In this document: piece by piece, positions 1 through 6,568 of the stretch
Layout of the letters: each line of letters begins with the position of its first letter
How positions within the stretch are numbered: the first letter of the stretch is position 1
NCBI GenBank assembly: GCA_025937075.1
Contig: JAICSD010000258.1
Coordinates: 1 to 6,568, forward strand
From: Vicinamibacteria bacterium
Lineage (GTDB): Bacteria > Acidobacteriota > Vicinamibacteria > Vicinamibacterales > 2-12-FULL-66-21
Direction of reading: 5' to 3'
Length of the DNA: 6,568 bases
Made by a program: the position numbers and the translations under genes
The notes under the pieces: model-generated
Told to the model about the DNA's origin: nothing
The model's input: the letters and a program-made list of their open reading frames with translations, nothing else
Database searches by the model: none

Positions 1-54
1 CCTGGAACCCTGGAACCAGAACGAGGAACCTGGAAACCCCGGAACCTGTGGAAC
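1..54. repeat. Degenerate GAACC short-repeat array before the subunit 3 gene
   Basis: About seven variants of a short unit with core GGAACC lie head to tail. GAAC or GAAAC cores begin at 5, 13, 19, 26, 33, 42 and 51, so the spacing is an uneven 6-9 bases. The usual lead-in is CCTG or CTG. The array starts at or before the left edge and ends inside the longest possible reading frame of the next gene. The same GAACC core recurs at 2911-2934, also directly before the start of an exported redox protein. This resembles the short tandemly repeated repetitive sequences known from some bacterial genomes. Its role here is unknown. The true left boundary cannot be seen. Confidence 0.7.
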
Positions 55-80
55 TCGTAGCGTGGTACGATTCCCCTGAC

Positions 81-701
81 GTGAGCGACGATCCTTCCGT
101 GATCGGGCGACGTGACGCGCTCCAGAGGCTCGCACTCGGCGTTGGCGCGATGGTCGTCGTCCCGCCGGGCGCGCCGCCGCACGCCATCCATCGTCACCTC
201 GCGGATGCCGACCATATCGGCCTCGCGCACGCGCAGGCGAATGCCGCCGAGTACACGCCGGAGTTCGTCGACGCGCACCAGCTTGCCACGCTTCGCGCGC
301 TCGCGGAAGACATAGTGCCGGGATCGACGGACGCGAAATCCGCCGAGTTCATCGACCAATTGCTGATCGTGTCCACACCCGACGAGCAGCGAAAATTCCT
401 GCAGACGCTGGGCTCATTCGAAGGGCTCGCGCTGACCCGCACGCACGCGTCCTGGACGCAATTGTCCAGGGCGCAGCAAGTGGAGCTCCTCACCGTCGCA
501 TCGACCGAGAAGCCCGGATCGTCAGCAGAGAAGACCGGCACTGAACCGCGCGTGACGATACGCGATCAGTTCGAACATCTCAAGGGCTGGATCGTCGGCG
601 CGTACTATTCATCGGAGCGCGGCATGCGCGAGCTGGGCTGGACGGGAAACGTCATCTTTGCGACGTTTCCCGGTTGCGAGCACTCGGAAGGGCACGCGTG
701 A
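81..701 (+). CDS. Gluconate 2-dehydrogenase subunit 3 family protein, Tat-exported
   Basis: In this family the protein is the small partner of a flavin (GMC-type) sugar or alcohol dehydrogenase that works in the periplasm with a cytochrome c. From the GTG at 81 it has 206 residues. A twin-arginine signal comes first: Arg10-Arg11 in GRRDALQRLALG, then a hydrophobic run at about 18-29. A His-rich stretch follows (His34, 37, 39, 45, 50). The family core includes LATLRALAEDIVP (about 68-80), an AEFIDQLL segment, LKGWIVGAYYSSERGMRELGW (about 167-187) and a C-terminal FPGCEH (196-201). The start is uncertain. A GTG at 48 in the same frame adds 11 residues, but its first codons are repeat DNA, and the frame has no stop before the left edge. 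I chose 81 because it gives a normal Tat leader; neither start has a good ribosome binding site. No GMC dehydrogenase is visible: the next gene downstream is convergent, so any partner must lie to the left or elsewhere. Family assignment is firm; substrate is unknown. Confidence 0.82.
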   Translation: MSDDPSVIGRRDALQRLALGVGAMVVVPPGAPPHAIHRHLADADHIGLAHAQANAAEYTPEFVDAHQLATLRALAEDIVPGSTDAKSAEFIDQLLIVSTPDEQRKFLQTLGSFEGLALTRTHASWTQLSRAQQVELLTVASTEKPGSSAEKTGTEPRVTIRDQFEHLKGWIVGAYYSSERGMRELGWTGNVIFATFPGCEHSEGHA

Positions 702-730
702 GGAGCCGCCGCCGGAAGCCCTTATTTCGC

Positions 731-830
731 CCTGCGTGAGATCCGTGAGCGTCCTCTGCTCTTCCGCGGCCCCTGCGTGAGATCCGTGAGCGCCCTCTGC
801 TCTTCAGCGGCCCCCGCGTGAGATCCCTGA
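731..830. repeat. 41-bp tandem repeat between convergent genes
   Basis: Unit 1 is 731-771, unit 2 is 772-812, and a partial third unit runs from 813 to about 830. Units 1 and 2 differ at 2 of 41 bases (T/C at offset 22, C/A at offset 35). The partial unit differs at 2 of its 18 bases and then diverges just before the stop codon of the minus-strand dehydrogenase. Each unit opens with CCTGCGTGAGATCCGTGAGC, which itself contains CGTGAG twice, 9 bases apart. Each full unit can also form a weak hairpin: GAGC pairs with GCTC across a 7-base loop, with CCG and CGG flanking. The array fills most of the 132-base spacer between the two stop codons, so it lies at the 3' end of both transcripts. No T-run follows the hairpins, so I do not call a terminator. 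Confidence 0.85.
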
Positions 831-833
831 CGA

Positions 834-2906
834 TCATTGCAACGAAAACGCCACATACGTGCCGCCCGACGGCGCATTCTTCCCGCCGCCCGCGCCAATG
901 ACGACGAACTGCTTGCCGTTCACCTCGTAGACCGCCGGCGTCGCATTCCCCGCAGCAGGGAGCGTCGTCTCCCACAGCATCTTGCCGGTGCGCGCGTCGA
1001 ACGCGTGGAACTTGTTGTCGTAGTTCGTCGCGCCGATGAACACGAGGCCGCCGGCCGTGACGACGGGACCGCCGTAGTTCTCACTGCCCGTGCCCGTGAG
1101 CCCCGATCCAGGAACTTCCCCGAGCGGCACCTGCCAGGCGATCGATGCGTGATTCATGTCGATCGCCGTCAGCGTGCCCCATGGCGGCGTGACCGCAGGG
1201 AATCCCTGCGGGTCGGTGAATCGAATGTAGCCGTCGAGAGTGTACTTGACGTCGAACGGCGACGGCTTGTCTTCGCTGACGACGTCGGACCGGCCGGTGA
1301 GCACGTAGTCGACGATCGCGCGGCGCACCGCATCCGCCAGCTCGGGATGGCCTGGCATTCGTCCGGCGCCGTAGTGCACGATGTTGTCGACCTCGTCCAC
1401 GCCTTTTCGGTTGGCCACGCCGACGAGCGACGGGAATTCCGGTGGACTCCCTCGCAGATCCGGCCGGTGGCAGGACGCGCAATACCGGCCATAGAGCTCC
1501 TGACCCGTGGCCTGGCCGCTCGGCATGTCCCGCTCGACGAGCCGCACCTTCCACGCCATCTCGTTGGCGTTCACGTAGAGAAAACCCGATTTCGGATCGA
1601 ATGCCGTCCCGCCCCACTCCCCGCCGCCGTCCATCCCCGGGAACAGCACGGTGCCTTGCATGCTCGGCGGATCGAATTCACCGCCCTTCCGCATCTTCAT
1701 CCACTCGGCGCGAACGGCCTTCTCCGCTTCCGGCGTGCGCTTCGTGATGAGATCTTCGGTGAACTTCTGCCGCGTGTACGGCGGCGGCAGCGTCGGCAGC
1801 ACCTGCGTCTTCGAGACCTGCTCCCCTTCGACGTCGGACGCGGGCGTCTCGATCGTCTGCATCGGGAAGATCGGCGTGCCCGTGTCGCGATCGAGCACGT
1901 ACAGGCGCCCGTTCTTCGCCGTCTGCGAGACGACGTCGATCGAGCGGCCATCGTGCTGAATCGTGATGAGCGAGGGCGGCGCCGGAAAGTCGCGATCCCA
2001 GACGTCGTGCTTCACGGCCTGGAAGTGCCAGACGCGCTCGCCCGTGTCCGCGCGGAGGCACAGCATCGTGTTGGCGAACAGGTTGTCGCCGTGGCGATTC
2101 GCGCCGTAGAAGTCGTACGCCGCGGACCCCGTCGACGCATACACGTATCCACGTTTTTCATCGAGCGCCAGGCCGGACCACGCGTTCGCGCCGCCGCTGT
2201 ACTTCCACGCGTCCTGCGGCCACGTGTCGTATCCGAGCTCACCCGGATGCGGAATGGTGTGGAAGGACCACTTCTGCCGGCCGGTGTCCACGTCGAAGGC
2301 TCGAATGTCGCCCGGCGCGGACGGAAGCCCCTCCGGCACGATCGATCCGAGAATCAGCAGGTCGCGATAGAACACGCCCGGCGTGTTCACGCCGACGCTG
2401 AGCGCGCGCGGGTCGCGTCCTTCGAAGCCGTCGCGGAGATCGATGCGTCCGTCCTGGCCGAACCGCGTGAACGCCTTGCCCGTGCGCGCGTCGAGCGCAT
2501 ACAGCCAGTGCCGCGCGGCGAAATAGATGCGGCGATCGTCGCCGCGCTCCCAGTACATCAGGCCGCGAATCCGCGTCCGGCTCGTCGGCTTCACGCCGTT
2601 GTACGGATCGAAGCTCCACGTCTCTTGGCCCGTGGCGGCGTCGAGCGCGAACACGCGCAGCGTCGGCGACGTGGCATAGAGGACGCCGTGCGCCACGACC
2701 GGCTGGCACTGCATCTCCGATCCCTTGAACGCATCGTGCGTGTCGTAGGTCCACGCGACGCGCAGGTTCCGGACGTTCTCCGGCGTGATCTGCGTCAGCG
2801 GCGAATAACGGGTCTGTGTCGGGTCGCCGCCATAGTACTGCCAGTCGGGACGGTCCGCGCCAAGGCCGACGAGAAGGGAAACGACAACGAGGAGGGGGAT
2901 TCGCAC
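834..2906 (-). CDS. Exported PQQ-dependent dehydrogenase with nested cytochrome c domain
   Basis: A 690-residue quinohemoprotein of the membrane glucose dehydrogenase type. It should oxidise a sugar, polyol or alcohol in the periplasm using PQQ and pass electrons through its own heme. Residues 1-17 form a short Sec-type signal (RIPLLVVVSLLVGLGA). The mature start DWQYYGGDPTQTRYSPLTQI is typical of the family. Tryptophan-docking motifs of the eight-bladed propeller recur near 87-98, 137-148, 203-214, 284-295, 338-347, 436-444, 581-591 and 635-645. HDVWDRD (300-306) matches the catalytic Asp region of E. coli Gcd, and Lys331 in AKNGRLYVLDRDTG matches its conserved active-site Lys. There is no Cys-Cys pair of the methanol dehydrogenase kind. 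A c-type heme site, CASCH (476-480), with likely axial Met517 (GRMPGH), sits at about 466-540 between propeller motifs, not at a terminus. The end GGPVVTAGGLVFIGAT...GKQFVVIGAGG is classical. The GTG start lies two bases after the kinase stop, with GAGG 8 bases upstream. The exact substrate cannot be told from sequence. Confidence 0.93.
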   Translation of the reverse strand: MRIPLLVVVSLLVGLGADRPDWQYYGGDPTQTRYSPLTQITPENVRNLRVAWTYDTHDAFKGSEMQCQPVVAHGVLYATSPTLRVFALDAATGQETWSFDPYNGVKPTSRTRIRGLMYWERGDDRRIYFAARHWLYALDARTGKAFTRFGQDGRIDLRDGFEGRDPRALSVGVNTPGVFYRDLLILGSIVPEGLPSAPGDIRAFDVDTGRQKWSFHTIPHPGELGYDTWPQDAWKYSGGANAWSGLALDEKRGYVYASTGSAAYDFYGANRHGDNLFANTMLCLRADTGERVWHFQAVKHDVWDRDFPAPPSLITIQHDGRSIDVVSQTAKNGRLYVLDRDTGTPIFPMQTIETPASDVEGEQVSKTQVLPTLPPPYTRQKFTEDLITKRTPEAEKAVRAEWMKMRKGGEFDPPSMQGTVLFPGMDGGGEWGGTAFDPKSGFLYVNANEMAWKVRLVERDMPSGQATGQELYGRYCASCHRPDLRGSPPEFPSLVGVANRKGVDEVDNIVHYGAGRMPGHPELADAVRRAIVDYVLTGRSDVVSEDKPSPFDVKYTLDGYIRFTDPQGFPAVTPPWGTLTAIDMNHASIAWQVPLGEVPGSGLTGTGSENYGGPVVTAGGLVFIGATNYDNKFHAFDARTGKMLWETTLPAAGNATPAVYEVNGKQFVVIGAGGGKNAPSGGTYVAFSLQ
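1287..1511 (-). other. Cytochrome c domain nested in the PQQ dehydrogenase
   Basis: This part of the dehydrogenase, about residues 466-540, is a single-heme cytochrome c module. It begins ATGQELYGRYCASCH, continues RPDLRGSPPEFPSLVGVANR, has the probable axial ligand in GAGRMPGH, and ends in a helix like DAVRRAIVDYVLTG. The heme-binding codons are at 1467-1481. Propeller sequence resumes at once with GYIRFTDPQGFPA and PPWGTLTAIDM, so the domain is inserted in a loop between blades. In type II alcohol dehydrogenases the heme domain is instead a C-terminal extension. Confidence 0.88.
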
Positions 2907-2908
2907 GG

Positions 2909-3868
2909 TCAGAACCTCAGAACCTTAGAACCTCGCCGCTCCATCAACGCCCGCGTCTCCTCCAACGTCGGCACGCCGTTGATCGCGCCGAGCCGCGTGC
3001 AGCTCACGCCCGCGGCGGCGTTCGCGAATCGCAACATCGCGTCCGGCGCGTCGCCGCGCAGCAGCGCGACGATCAGCGCGCCGCGCCAGACGTCGCCGGC
3101 GCCGGTCGTGTCGACCGCATCCACCTGGAATGCAGGCGCCTGGTAGAGACGATCGCCGTCGAGCAGCATCGCGCCGCGCGGGCCCAGCGTGATGCACATC
3201 ATGCCCTGATTGACGCGGCGCAGCTTCCTGAGCGCGCGCTCGAAATCCGCTTCGCCTGTCAGCGCCCGCGGCACGTGCTCCGCGAAGATCGGCATCGTCA
3301 CGGTTGCGACGAGCGTTTCGGTGAGCGGCGTGACGCGATCGATGTCGCTCGTCACCTGCACGCCTGCGTCCCGCGCGATCGTCGCCGCACGAATGGCCGC
3401 CTCCTGATCGACGTCGTCCACGTGCAGGACGCGGGTCGCGGTGAGCAGTTCGACCGGCAGCTCGCGCGGACGCAGGGCCAGCCCTTCATGGCGATCCCAG
3501 AGGACGATGCGTTCCCCGGCGTGCTCGTCGACCATGATGACGGCGAACTGGTTGGTGACGTCGCGGATGACGGCATCGTTCATGTCGATGCCGCGGCGCA
3601 TCAGCTCGCCGCGCAGGCGGCGGCCGTTGTCGTCCGTTCCCGTGGCCCCGATGTACTTGGCGCGCAGCCCCATCGACGCGCAGGTGCACAGCGCCGTCGC
3701 GACCTGCCCGCCGCACGACAGCGAGTGGCTGCTGATGCGCATCTTCGCGTTCGGGCCGTCGGGCTCGGGATAGGCAGGCAGCCGGTAGACGTAATCGACG
3801 GAGTTCGCGCCGACGCCCAGAACGTCGTACACGGCGCCGAACACCGGTGCATCCATGTTGGCCGCCAT
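2909..3868 (-). CDS. PfkB-family carbohydrate (or nucleoside) kinase
   Basis: A 319-residue cytoplasmic kinase of the ribokinase/PfkB superfamily, which moves phosphate from ATP to a sugar or nucleoside hydroxyl. The N-terminal DVLGVGANSVDYVYRLPAYP (about 15-34) is the first strand and lid region. SLSCGGQVATALCTCASMG (49-67) contains the Gly-Gly sugar-binding turn. VTSDIDRVTPLTETL and the segment IFAEHVPRALTGE (194-206) lie in the centre. The signature DTTGAGDVWRGAL (253-265) carries the anion hole and catalytic base Asp259. Most family members have Phe where Trp261 is. Three Cys (52, 61, 63) flank the substrate turn. I chose the ATG at 3866-3868 because it overlaps the carB stop in TGATG and places the first strand near residue 15. 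The same frame stays open to 4027, but that would run 160 bases into carB. A second ATG at 3854-3856 has a weak GGCGG before it and is possible. The last residues GSKVLRF are encoded by the octamer repeat. The substrate is not identifiable. Confidence 0.88.
   Translation of the reverse strand: MAANMDAPVFGAVYDVLGVGANSVDYVYRLPAYPEPDGPNAKMRISSHSLSCGGQVATALCTCASMGLRAKYIGATGTDDNGRRLRGELMRRGIDMNDAVIRDVTNQFAVIMVDEHAGERIVLWDRHEGLALRPRELPVELLTATRVLHVDDVDQEAAIRAATIARDAGVQVTSDIDRVTPLTETLVATVTMPIFAEHVPRALTGEADFERALRKLRRVNQGMMCITLGPRGAMLLDGDRLYQAPAFQVDAVDTTGAGDVWRGALIVALLRGDAPDAMLRFANAAAGVSCTRLGAINGVPTLEETRALMERRGSKVLRF
2911..2934. repeat. Octamer repeat x3 spanning the kinase 3' end
   Basis: Three head-to-tail 8-bp units on the + strand: AGAACCTC (2911-2918), AGAACCTT (2919-2926) and AGAACCTC (2927-2934). 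Only one base varies. On the coding (minus) strand the units read GAGGTTCT, AAGGTTCT, GAGGTTCT. They encode the kinase C-terminal residues GSKVLRF and the first base of its stop codon. Because 8 is not a multiple of 3, each copy is read in a different frame. The GAACC core is shared with the array at 1-54. Confidence 0.85.
2915..2918 (-). promoter_or_regulatory. Shine-Dalgarno GAGG of the PQQ dehydrogenase, inside the repeat
   Basis: On the minus strand GAGG stands 8 bases before the GTG at 2904-2906, a normal spacing. It lies in the last octamer unit and inside the kinase coding sequence. It is the only purine-rich site near this start. It supports the GTG and suggests that ribosomes finishing the kinase can restart on the dehydrogenase. 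Confidence 0.55.
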
Positions 3869-6568
3869 CAGGACGTGCGCGTCTGCGTGTCGACCTCGAC
3901 TCTGGACTTGCGCGCTTCGATGCCGTCCGCGTGGTACTCCTGCAGGGATCGCACCGTCAGGCCTTCCGTGTGCAGCGCCTTGATCGCGTTCACAGCGGCC
4001 GCCGCGCCGGTCAGGGTCGTGATGCACGGGACCTGCTGCATCATCGCGATCCGGCGGACGGTGCGGTCGTCGAAGAACGACTCGCGGCCGAGCGGCGTGT
4101 TGATGACGAGCTGCACGCGGTTGTTCAGGATCTCGTCGCCGACGTGCGGCCGGCCTTCGTTGATCTTGAAGACGATCTCGACGTCGAGACCGTGCGCCCG
4201 GAGGAAATTCGCGGTGCCCCGCGTCGCGAGCAGCGAGAAACCCAGCGCGCGCAGGTCGCGCGCGATCTGGACGACCGCGGGTTTGTCGTGGTTGGCCACG
4301 CTGATGAACGCGGCGCCGCTGGCGGGAAGCTTCATGCCCGCGGCAAGCTGCGCCTTCGCGAACGCGCTGCCGAAGCTCGTCGCGCCGCCCATGACCTCAC
4401 CCGTTGACTTCATCTCCGGGCCGAGAATCGTATCGACGCCTGGGAACCGGACGAACGGGAACACCGGCGTCTTCACGAAGACGCCCGCGACCTCGAGATC
4501 CTCCGTGAGTCCCTGCTGCGCGAGCGACTTCCCCACCATCAGCCGCGCGGCGATCTTCGCGAGCGGAACGCCCGTCGCCTTCGAGAGATACGGAACCGTC
4601 CGCGACGCGCGCGGATTCACCTCGAGGACGTACACCGTCTCGTCCTTGATGGCGAACTGCGCGTTCATCAGGCCGACGACCTTCAGCGCCTTCGCGATCC
4701 GCCGCGTGTAGTCGCGAATCGCCGCGAGGTGGCGCTCGGCGACGCGATATGGCGGCACGACGCAGGAGCTGTCCCCTGAGTGGATGCCCGCCTCCTCGAT
4801 GTGCTCCATGATGCCGCCGATCACGACGGCGCCGGTGGAATCCGCCAGCGCATCGACGTCGAGCTCGACGGCGTCTTCGAGGAACTTGTCGATCAAAATG
4901 GGCCGCTCGGGTGATGCCTGCACGGCGGTCGTCATGTACCCGTCGAGCGCGGCCATGTCGTACACGATCGCCATCGCCCGGCCGCCGAGCACGTAGGACG
5001 GCCGCACGACGAGCGGGAATCCGATCTTCTGCGCGACCTCGCGCGCTTCCTCGGGCGACGTGGCCGTGCCGCTGGGCGGCTGCGGAATGCCCAGATCCCA
5101 GAGCAACTGCGCGAAGCGCTCGCGGTCTTCCGCGAGATCGATGGAGTCGGGCGACGTCCCAAGGATGCGCACGCCCGCGCTCTGGAGCGGCAGCGCGAGC
5201 TTGAGCGGCGTCTGCCCGCCGTACTGGACGACGCACGACACGTCTCCTCCGGCGTCGCGCTCGCGCGCGATGATGGCGGAGACGTCCTCGAACGTCAGCG
5301 GCTCGAAGTACAGCCGATCGACGGTGTCGTAGTCCGTCGAGACCGTCTCCGGGTTGCAGTTGATCATCACGGTCTCGAAGCCGTCCTCGCGCAGCGCGAA
5401 CGCCGCATGGACGCAGCAGTAGTCGAACTCGATCCCCTGCCCGATCCGGTTCGGCCCGCTCCCGAGAATGACGATCTTCTGACGCGCCGTGGGCTCCGCC
5501 TCGCACTCCTTCTCGTACGTGCCGTACAGGTAAGGCGTGAACGACTCGAATTCCGCGGCGCACGTGTCGATGCGCTTGTAGGACGGCTTGAGCCCCTGCT
5601 CGAGGCGCGCGGCGCGCACGGCCTCCTCGTCGGCGCCGAGGATGCTCCCGAGCTGCCAGTCGCCGAAGCCGGCGCGCTTCAGGGTGCGCATCAGATCCTT
5701 CGAGATCCCGCGGAGCCCGACGAGCGCTGCCTGCTGCTGCAGATCCACGAGCTGCTTGAACTGCGTCAGGAACCAGGGATCGATCTTCGTCAGCCGGTGA
5801 ATCTCGTCGATGGACCAGCCGCGCTCGAGCGCGCGGAACAGCGCCCACATGCGGCGGTCGTTCGGCACCGCCAGCGATCGTTGAAGCGTTCCGTCGTCAT
5901 CCTCCGCGAGCGGGGCACCGGTCGCATCGTCACGCGCGCCGCTCTTGGCGAAGAGCATGTTGCCGCGTCCCAGCTCCAGCGAGCGGAACGCCTTCATGAA
6001 CGCTTCCTTGAAGGTGCGGCCGATCGCCATCACCTCGCCGACGGACTTCATCTGCGTCGTCAGCGTGCGGTCGGCTCTCGGGAACTTCTCGAAGGCCCAG
6101 CGCGGCACCTTGACGACGATGTAGTCGATCGTCGGCTCGAAGGAGGCCGGCTGCCACGTGCGCTTCGTCGGGTCGGGCTCGCCGAGCTCGGCCTTCGTCG
6201 CGGCGCGGTTTCTCGTGATGTCGTTCGGGATCTCGTCGAGCGTGTAGCCGAGCGCGAGCTTCGCGGCAATCTTCGCGATTGGAAATCCGGTGGCCTTCGA
6301 CGCGAGCGCCGACGACCGCGACACGCGCGGGTTCATTTCGATGACGACGATCTTGCCGTCCTCCGGGTTGATCGCGAACTGGATGTTCGACCCGCCCGTC
6401 TCGACGCCGACGCGCCGGATGATCCGCCGCGCGATGTCGCGCATCCGCTGATATTCCTTGTCGGTGAGGGTCAGCGCCGGCGCGACGGTGATGCTGTCGC
6501 CGGTGTGGACGCCCATCGGGTCGACGTTCTCGATCGAGCAGATGACCACGAAGTTGTCCGCCCGGTCG
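3868..6568 (-). CDS. carB: Carbamoyl-phosphate synthase large subunit (partial, 5' end off window)
   Basis: CarB makes carbamoyl phosphate from bicarbonate, two ATP and ammonia delivered by CarA, feeding pyrimidine and arginine synthesis in the cytoplasm. About 899 residues are visible. The frame stays open to the right edge (DRADNF precedes [13 protein letters not shown]), so the internal GTG at 6547-6549 is not the start. By comparison with E. coli CarB (1073 residues), roughly the first 225 are missing. Numbering from that GTG: the end of the first ATP-grasp domain has [10 protein letters not shown] (49-58) and the metal-binding [19 protein letters not shown] (70-88). The oligomerisation region spans about 190-350. 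The second synthetase half begins [19 protein letters not shown] (359-377) and has the matching [20 protein letters not shown] (641-660). The C-terminal MGS-like allosteric domain covers about 740-860. A charged segment of about 21 residues (113-133) is extra relative to E. coli. The gene leads a tight string, sharing one base with the kinase start. Confidence 0.97.
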   Translation of the reverse strand, partial: DRADNFVVICSIENVDPMGVHTGDSITVAPALTLTDKEYQRMRDIARRIIRRVGVETGGSNIQFAINPEDGKIVVIEMNPRVSRSSALASKATGFPIAKIAAKLALGYTLDEIPNDITRNRAATKAELGEPDPTKRTWQPASFEPTIDYIVVKVPRWAFEKFPRADRTLTTQMKSVGEVMAIGRTFKEAFMKAFRSLELGRGNMLFAKSGARDDATGAPLAEDDDGTLQRSLAVPNDRRMWALFRALERGWSIDEIHRLTKIDPWFLTQFKQLVDLQQQAALVGLRGISKDLMRTLKRAGFGDWQLGSILGADEEAVRAARLEQGLKPSYKRIDTCAAEFESFTPYLYGTYEKECEAEPTARQKIVILGSGPNRIGQGIEFDYCCVHAAFALREDGFETVMINCNPETVSTDYDTVDRLYFEPLTFEDVSAIIARERDAGGDVSCVVQYGGQTPLKLALPLQSAGVRILGTSPDSIDLAEDRERFAQLLWDLGIPQPPSGTATSPEEAREVAQKIGFPLVVRPSYVLGGRAMAIVYDMAALDGYMTTAVQASPERPILIDKFLEDAVELDVDALADSTGAVVIGGIMEHIEEAGIHSGDSSCVVPPYRVAERHLAAIRDYTRRIAKALKVVGLMNAQFAIKDETVYVLEVNPRASRTVPYLSKATGVPLAKIAARLMVGKSLAQQGLTEDLEVAGVFVKTPVFPFVRFPGVDTILGPEMKSTGEVMGGATSFGSAFAKAQLAAGMKLPASGAAFISVANHDKPAVVQIARDLRALGFSLLATRGTANFLRAHGLDVEIVFKINEGRPHVGDEILNNRVQLVINTPLGRESFFDDRTVRRIAMMQQVPCITTLTGAAAAVNAIKALHTEGLTVRSLQEYHADGIEARKSRVEVDTQTRTS
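3869..4332 (-). other. CarB allosteric (MGS-like) effector domain
   Basis: This C-terminal part of CarB is where UMP inhibits, and IMP or ornithine activates, the E. coli enzyme. Numbering from the GTG at 6549, visible landmarks are [13 protein letters not shown] (745-757), [11 protein letters not shown] (773-783), FKINEGRP (794-801) and [16 protein letters not shown] (815-830). These align with the nucleotide-contact segments of E. coli CarB around Thr974/Thr977, Lys993 and Asn1015. The Asn (817) and both Thr (776, 779) are kept. The position matching E. coli Thr1017 appears to be Pro819. UMP control is therefore plausible but not certain. The chain ends in an unstructured-looking tail after [12 protein letters not shown]. 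Confidence 0.75.

Noticed and set aside
731..830. CRISPR array
   Set aside because: The 41-bp units abut with no unique spacers, there are fewer than three copies, and no cas gene is present.
702..833. Rho-independent terminator between the convergent genes
   Set aside because: The possible stems are short and imperfect, and no T-run follows on either strand.
837..3146. Open frame of 769 codons on the + strand opposite the PQQ dehydrogenase
   Set aside because: It is antisense to a gene with clear signal, heme and propeller motifs. Its translation is Arg-rich and of low complexity with no recognisable domain, as expected from high GC codon positions.
3869..4027. Upstream extension of the kinase by 53 residues
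   Set aside because: It would overlap carB by 160 bases, and the added residues are shadow-like Arg/Gly/Asp sequence before a normal PfkB start.
2816..4711. Open frame of 631 codons on the + strand opposite the kinase and carB
   Set aside because: It runs antisense across three real genes, including conserved CarB sequence, and encodes Arg/Ala/His-rich sequence without a family match.
4397..5848. Open frame of 483 codons on the minus strand inside carB in another frame
   Set aside because: It overlaps the conserved CarB frame completely and its product is Arg-rich without domains.
6547..6549. GTG as the start of carB
   Set aside because: Conserved CarB sequence continues upstream to the window edge, so this is an internal Val codon.

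Overview
This is a GC-rich window with four protein-coding genes and very little non-coding DNA. I see no RNA gene, CRISPR array, insertion sequence or phage gene. Three features resemble Acidobacteriota, perhaps a Vicinamibacteria-like soil or sediment lineage: a membrane-GDH-type quinohemoprotein with a heme domain nested in it, a Tat-exported gluconate 2-dehydrogenase subunit 3 protein, and GAACC-type short repeats beside genes. The phylum is an inference from gene style; no marker gene proves it.

Layout. Positions 1-54 hold a degenerate array of GAACC-containing units. It runs into the start of a + strand gene (about 81-701) for a gluconate 2-dehydrogenase subunit 3 family protein. The gene after it runs the opposite way. 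The 132-base spacer between the two stop codons (702-833) is mostly a 41-bp tandem repeat, about 2.4 copies. The rest of the window is one minus-strand gene string, read from right to left: carB (carbamoyl-phosphate synthase large subunit, 5' end beyond the right edge), a PfkB-family sugar or nucleoside kinase, and an exported PQQ-dependent dehydrogenase carrying a c-type heme.

How the genes relate. The three minus-strand genes are packed tightly. The carB stop and kinase start share one base (TGATG), and only two bases separate the kinase stop from the dehydrogenase GTG. They are therefore probably co-transcribed and translationally coupled, although CarB is a cytoplasmic pyrimidine/arginine enzyme and the dehydrogenase is periplasmic. 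The subunit 3 protein and the quinohemoprotein both belong to families that oxidise sugars or alcohols outside the cytoplasm and pass electrons to cytochrome c or quinone, so the left half looks like an oxidative sugar/alcohol metabolism locus beside a housekeeping gene.

The most unusual signal is at 2911-2934. Three 8-bp repeat units encode the last residues of the kinase and also supply the only visible Shine-Dalgarno-like sequence for the dehydrogenase. A related GAACC array lies just before the other exported redox gene. I did not find a clearly new multi-gene system.
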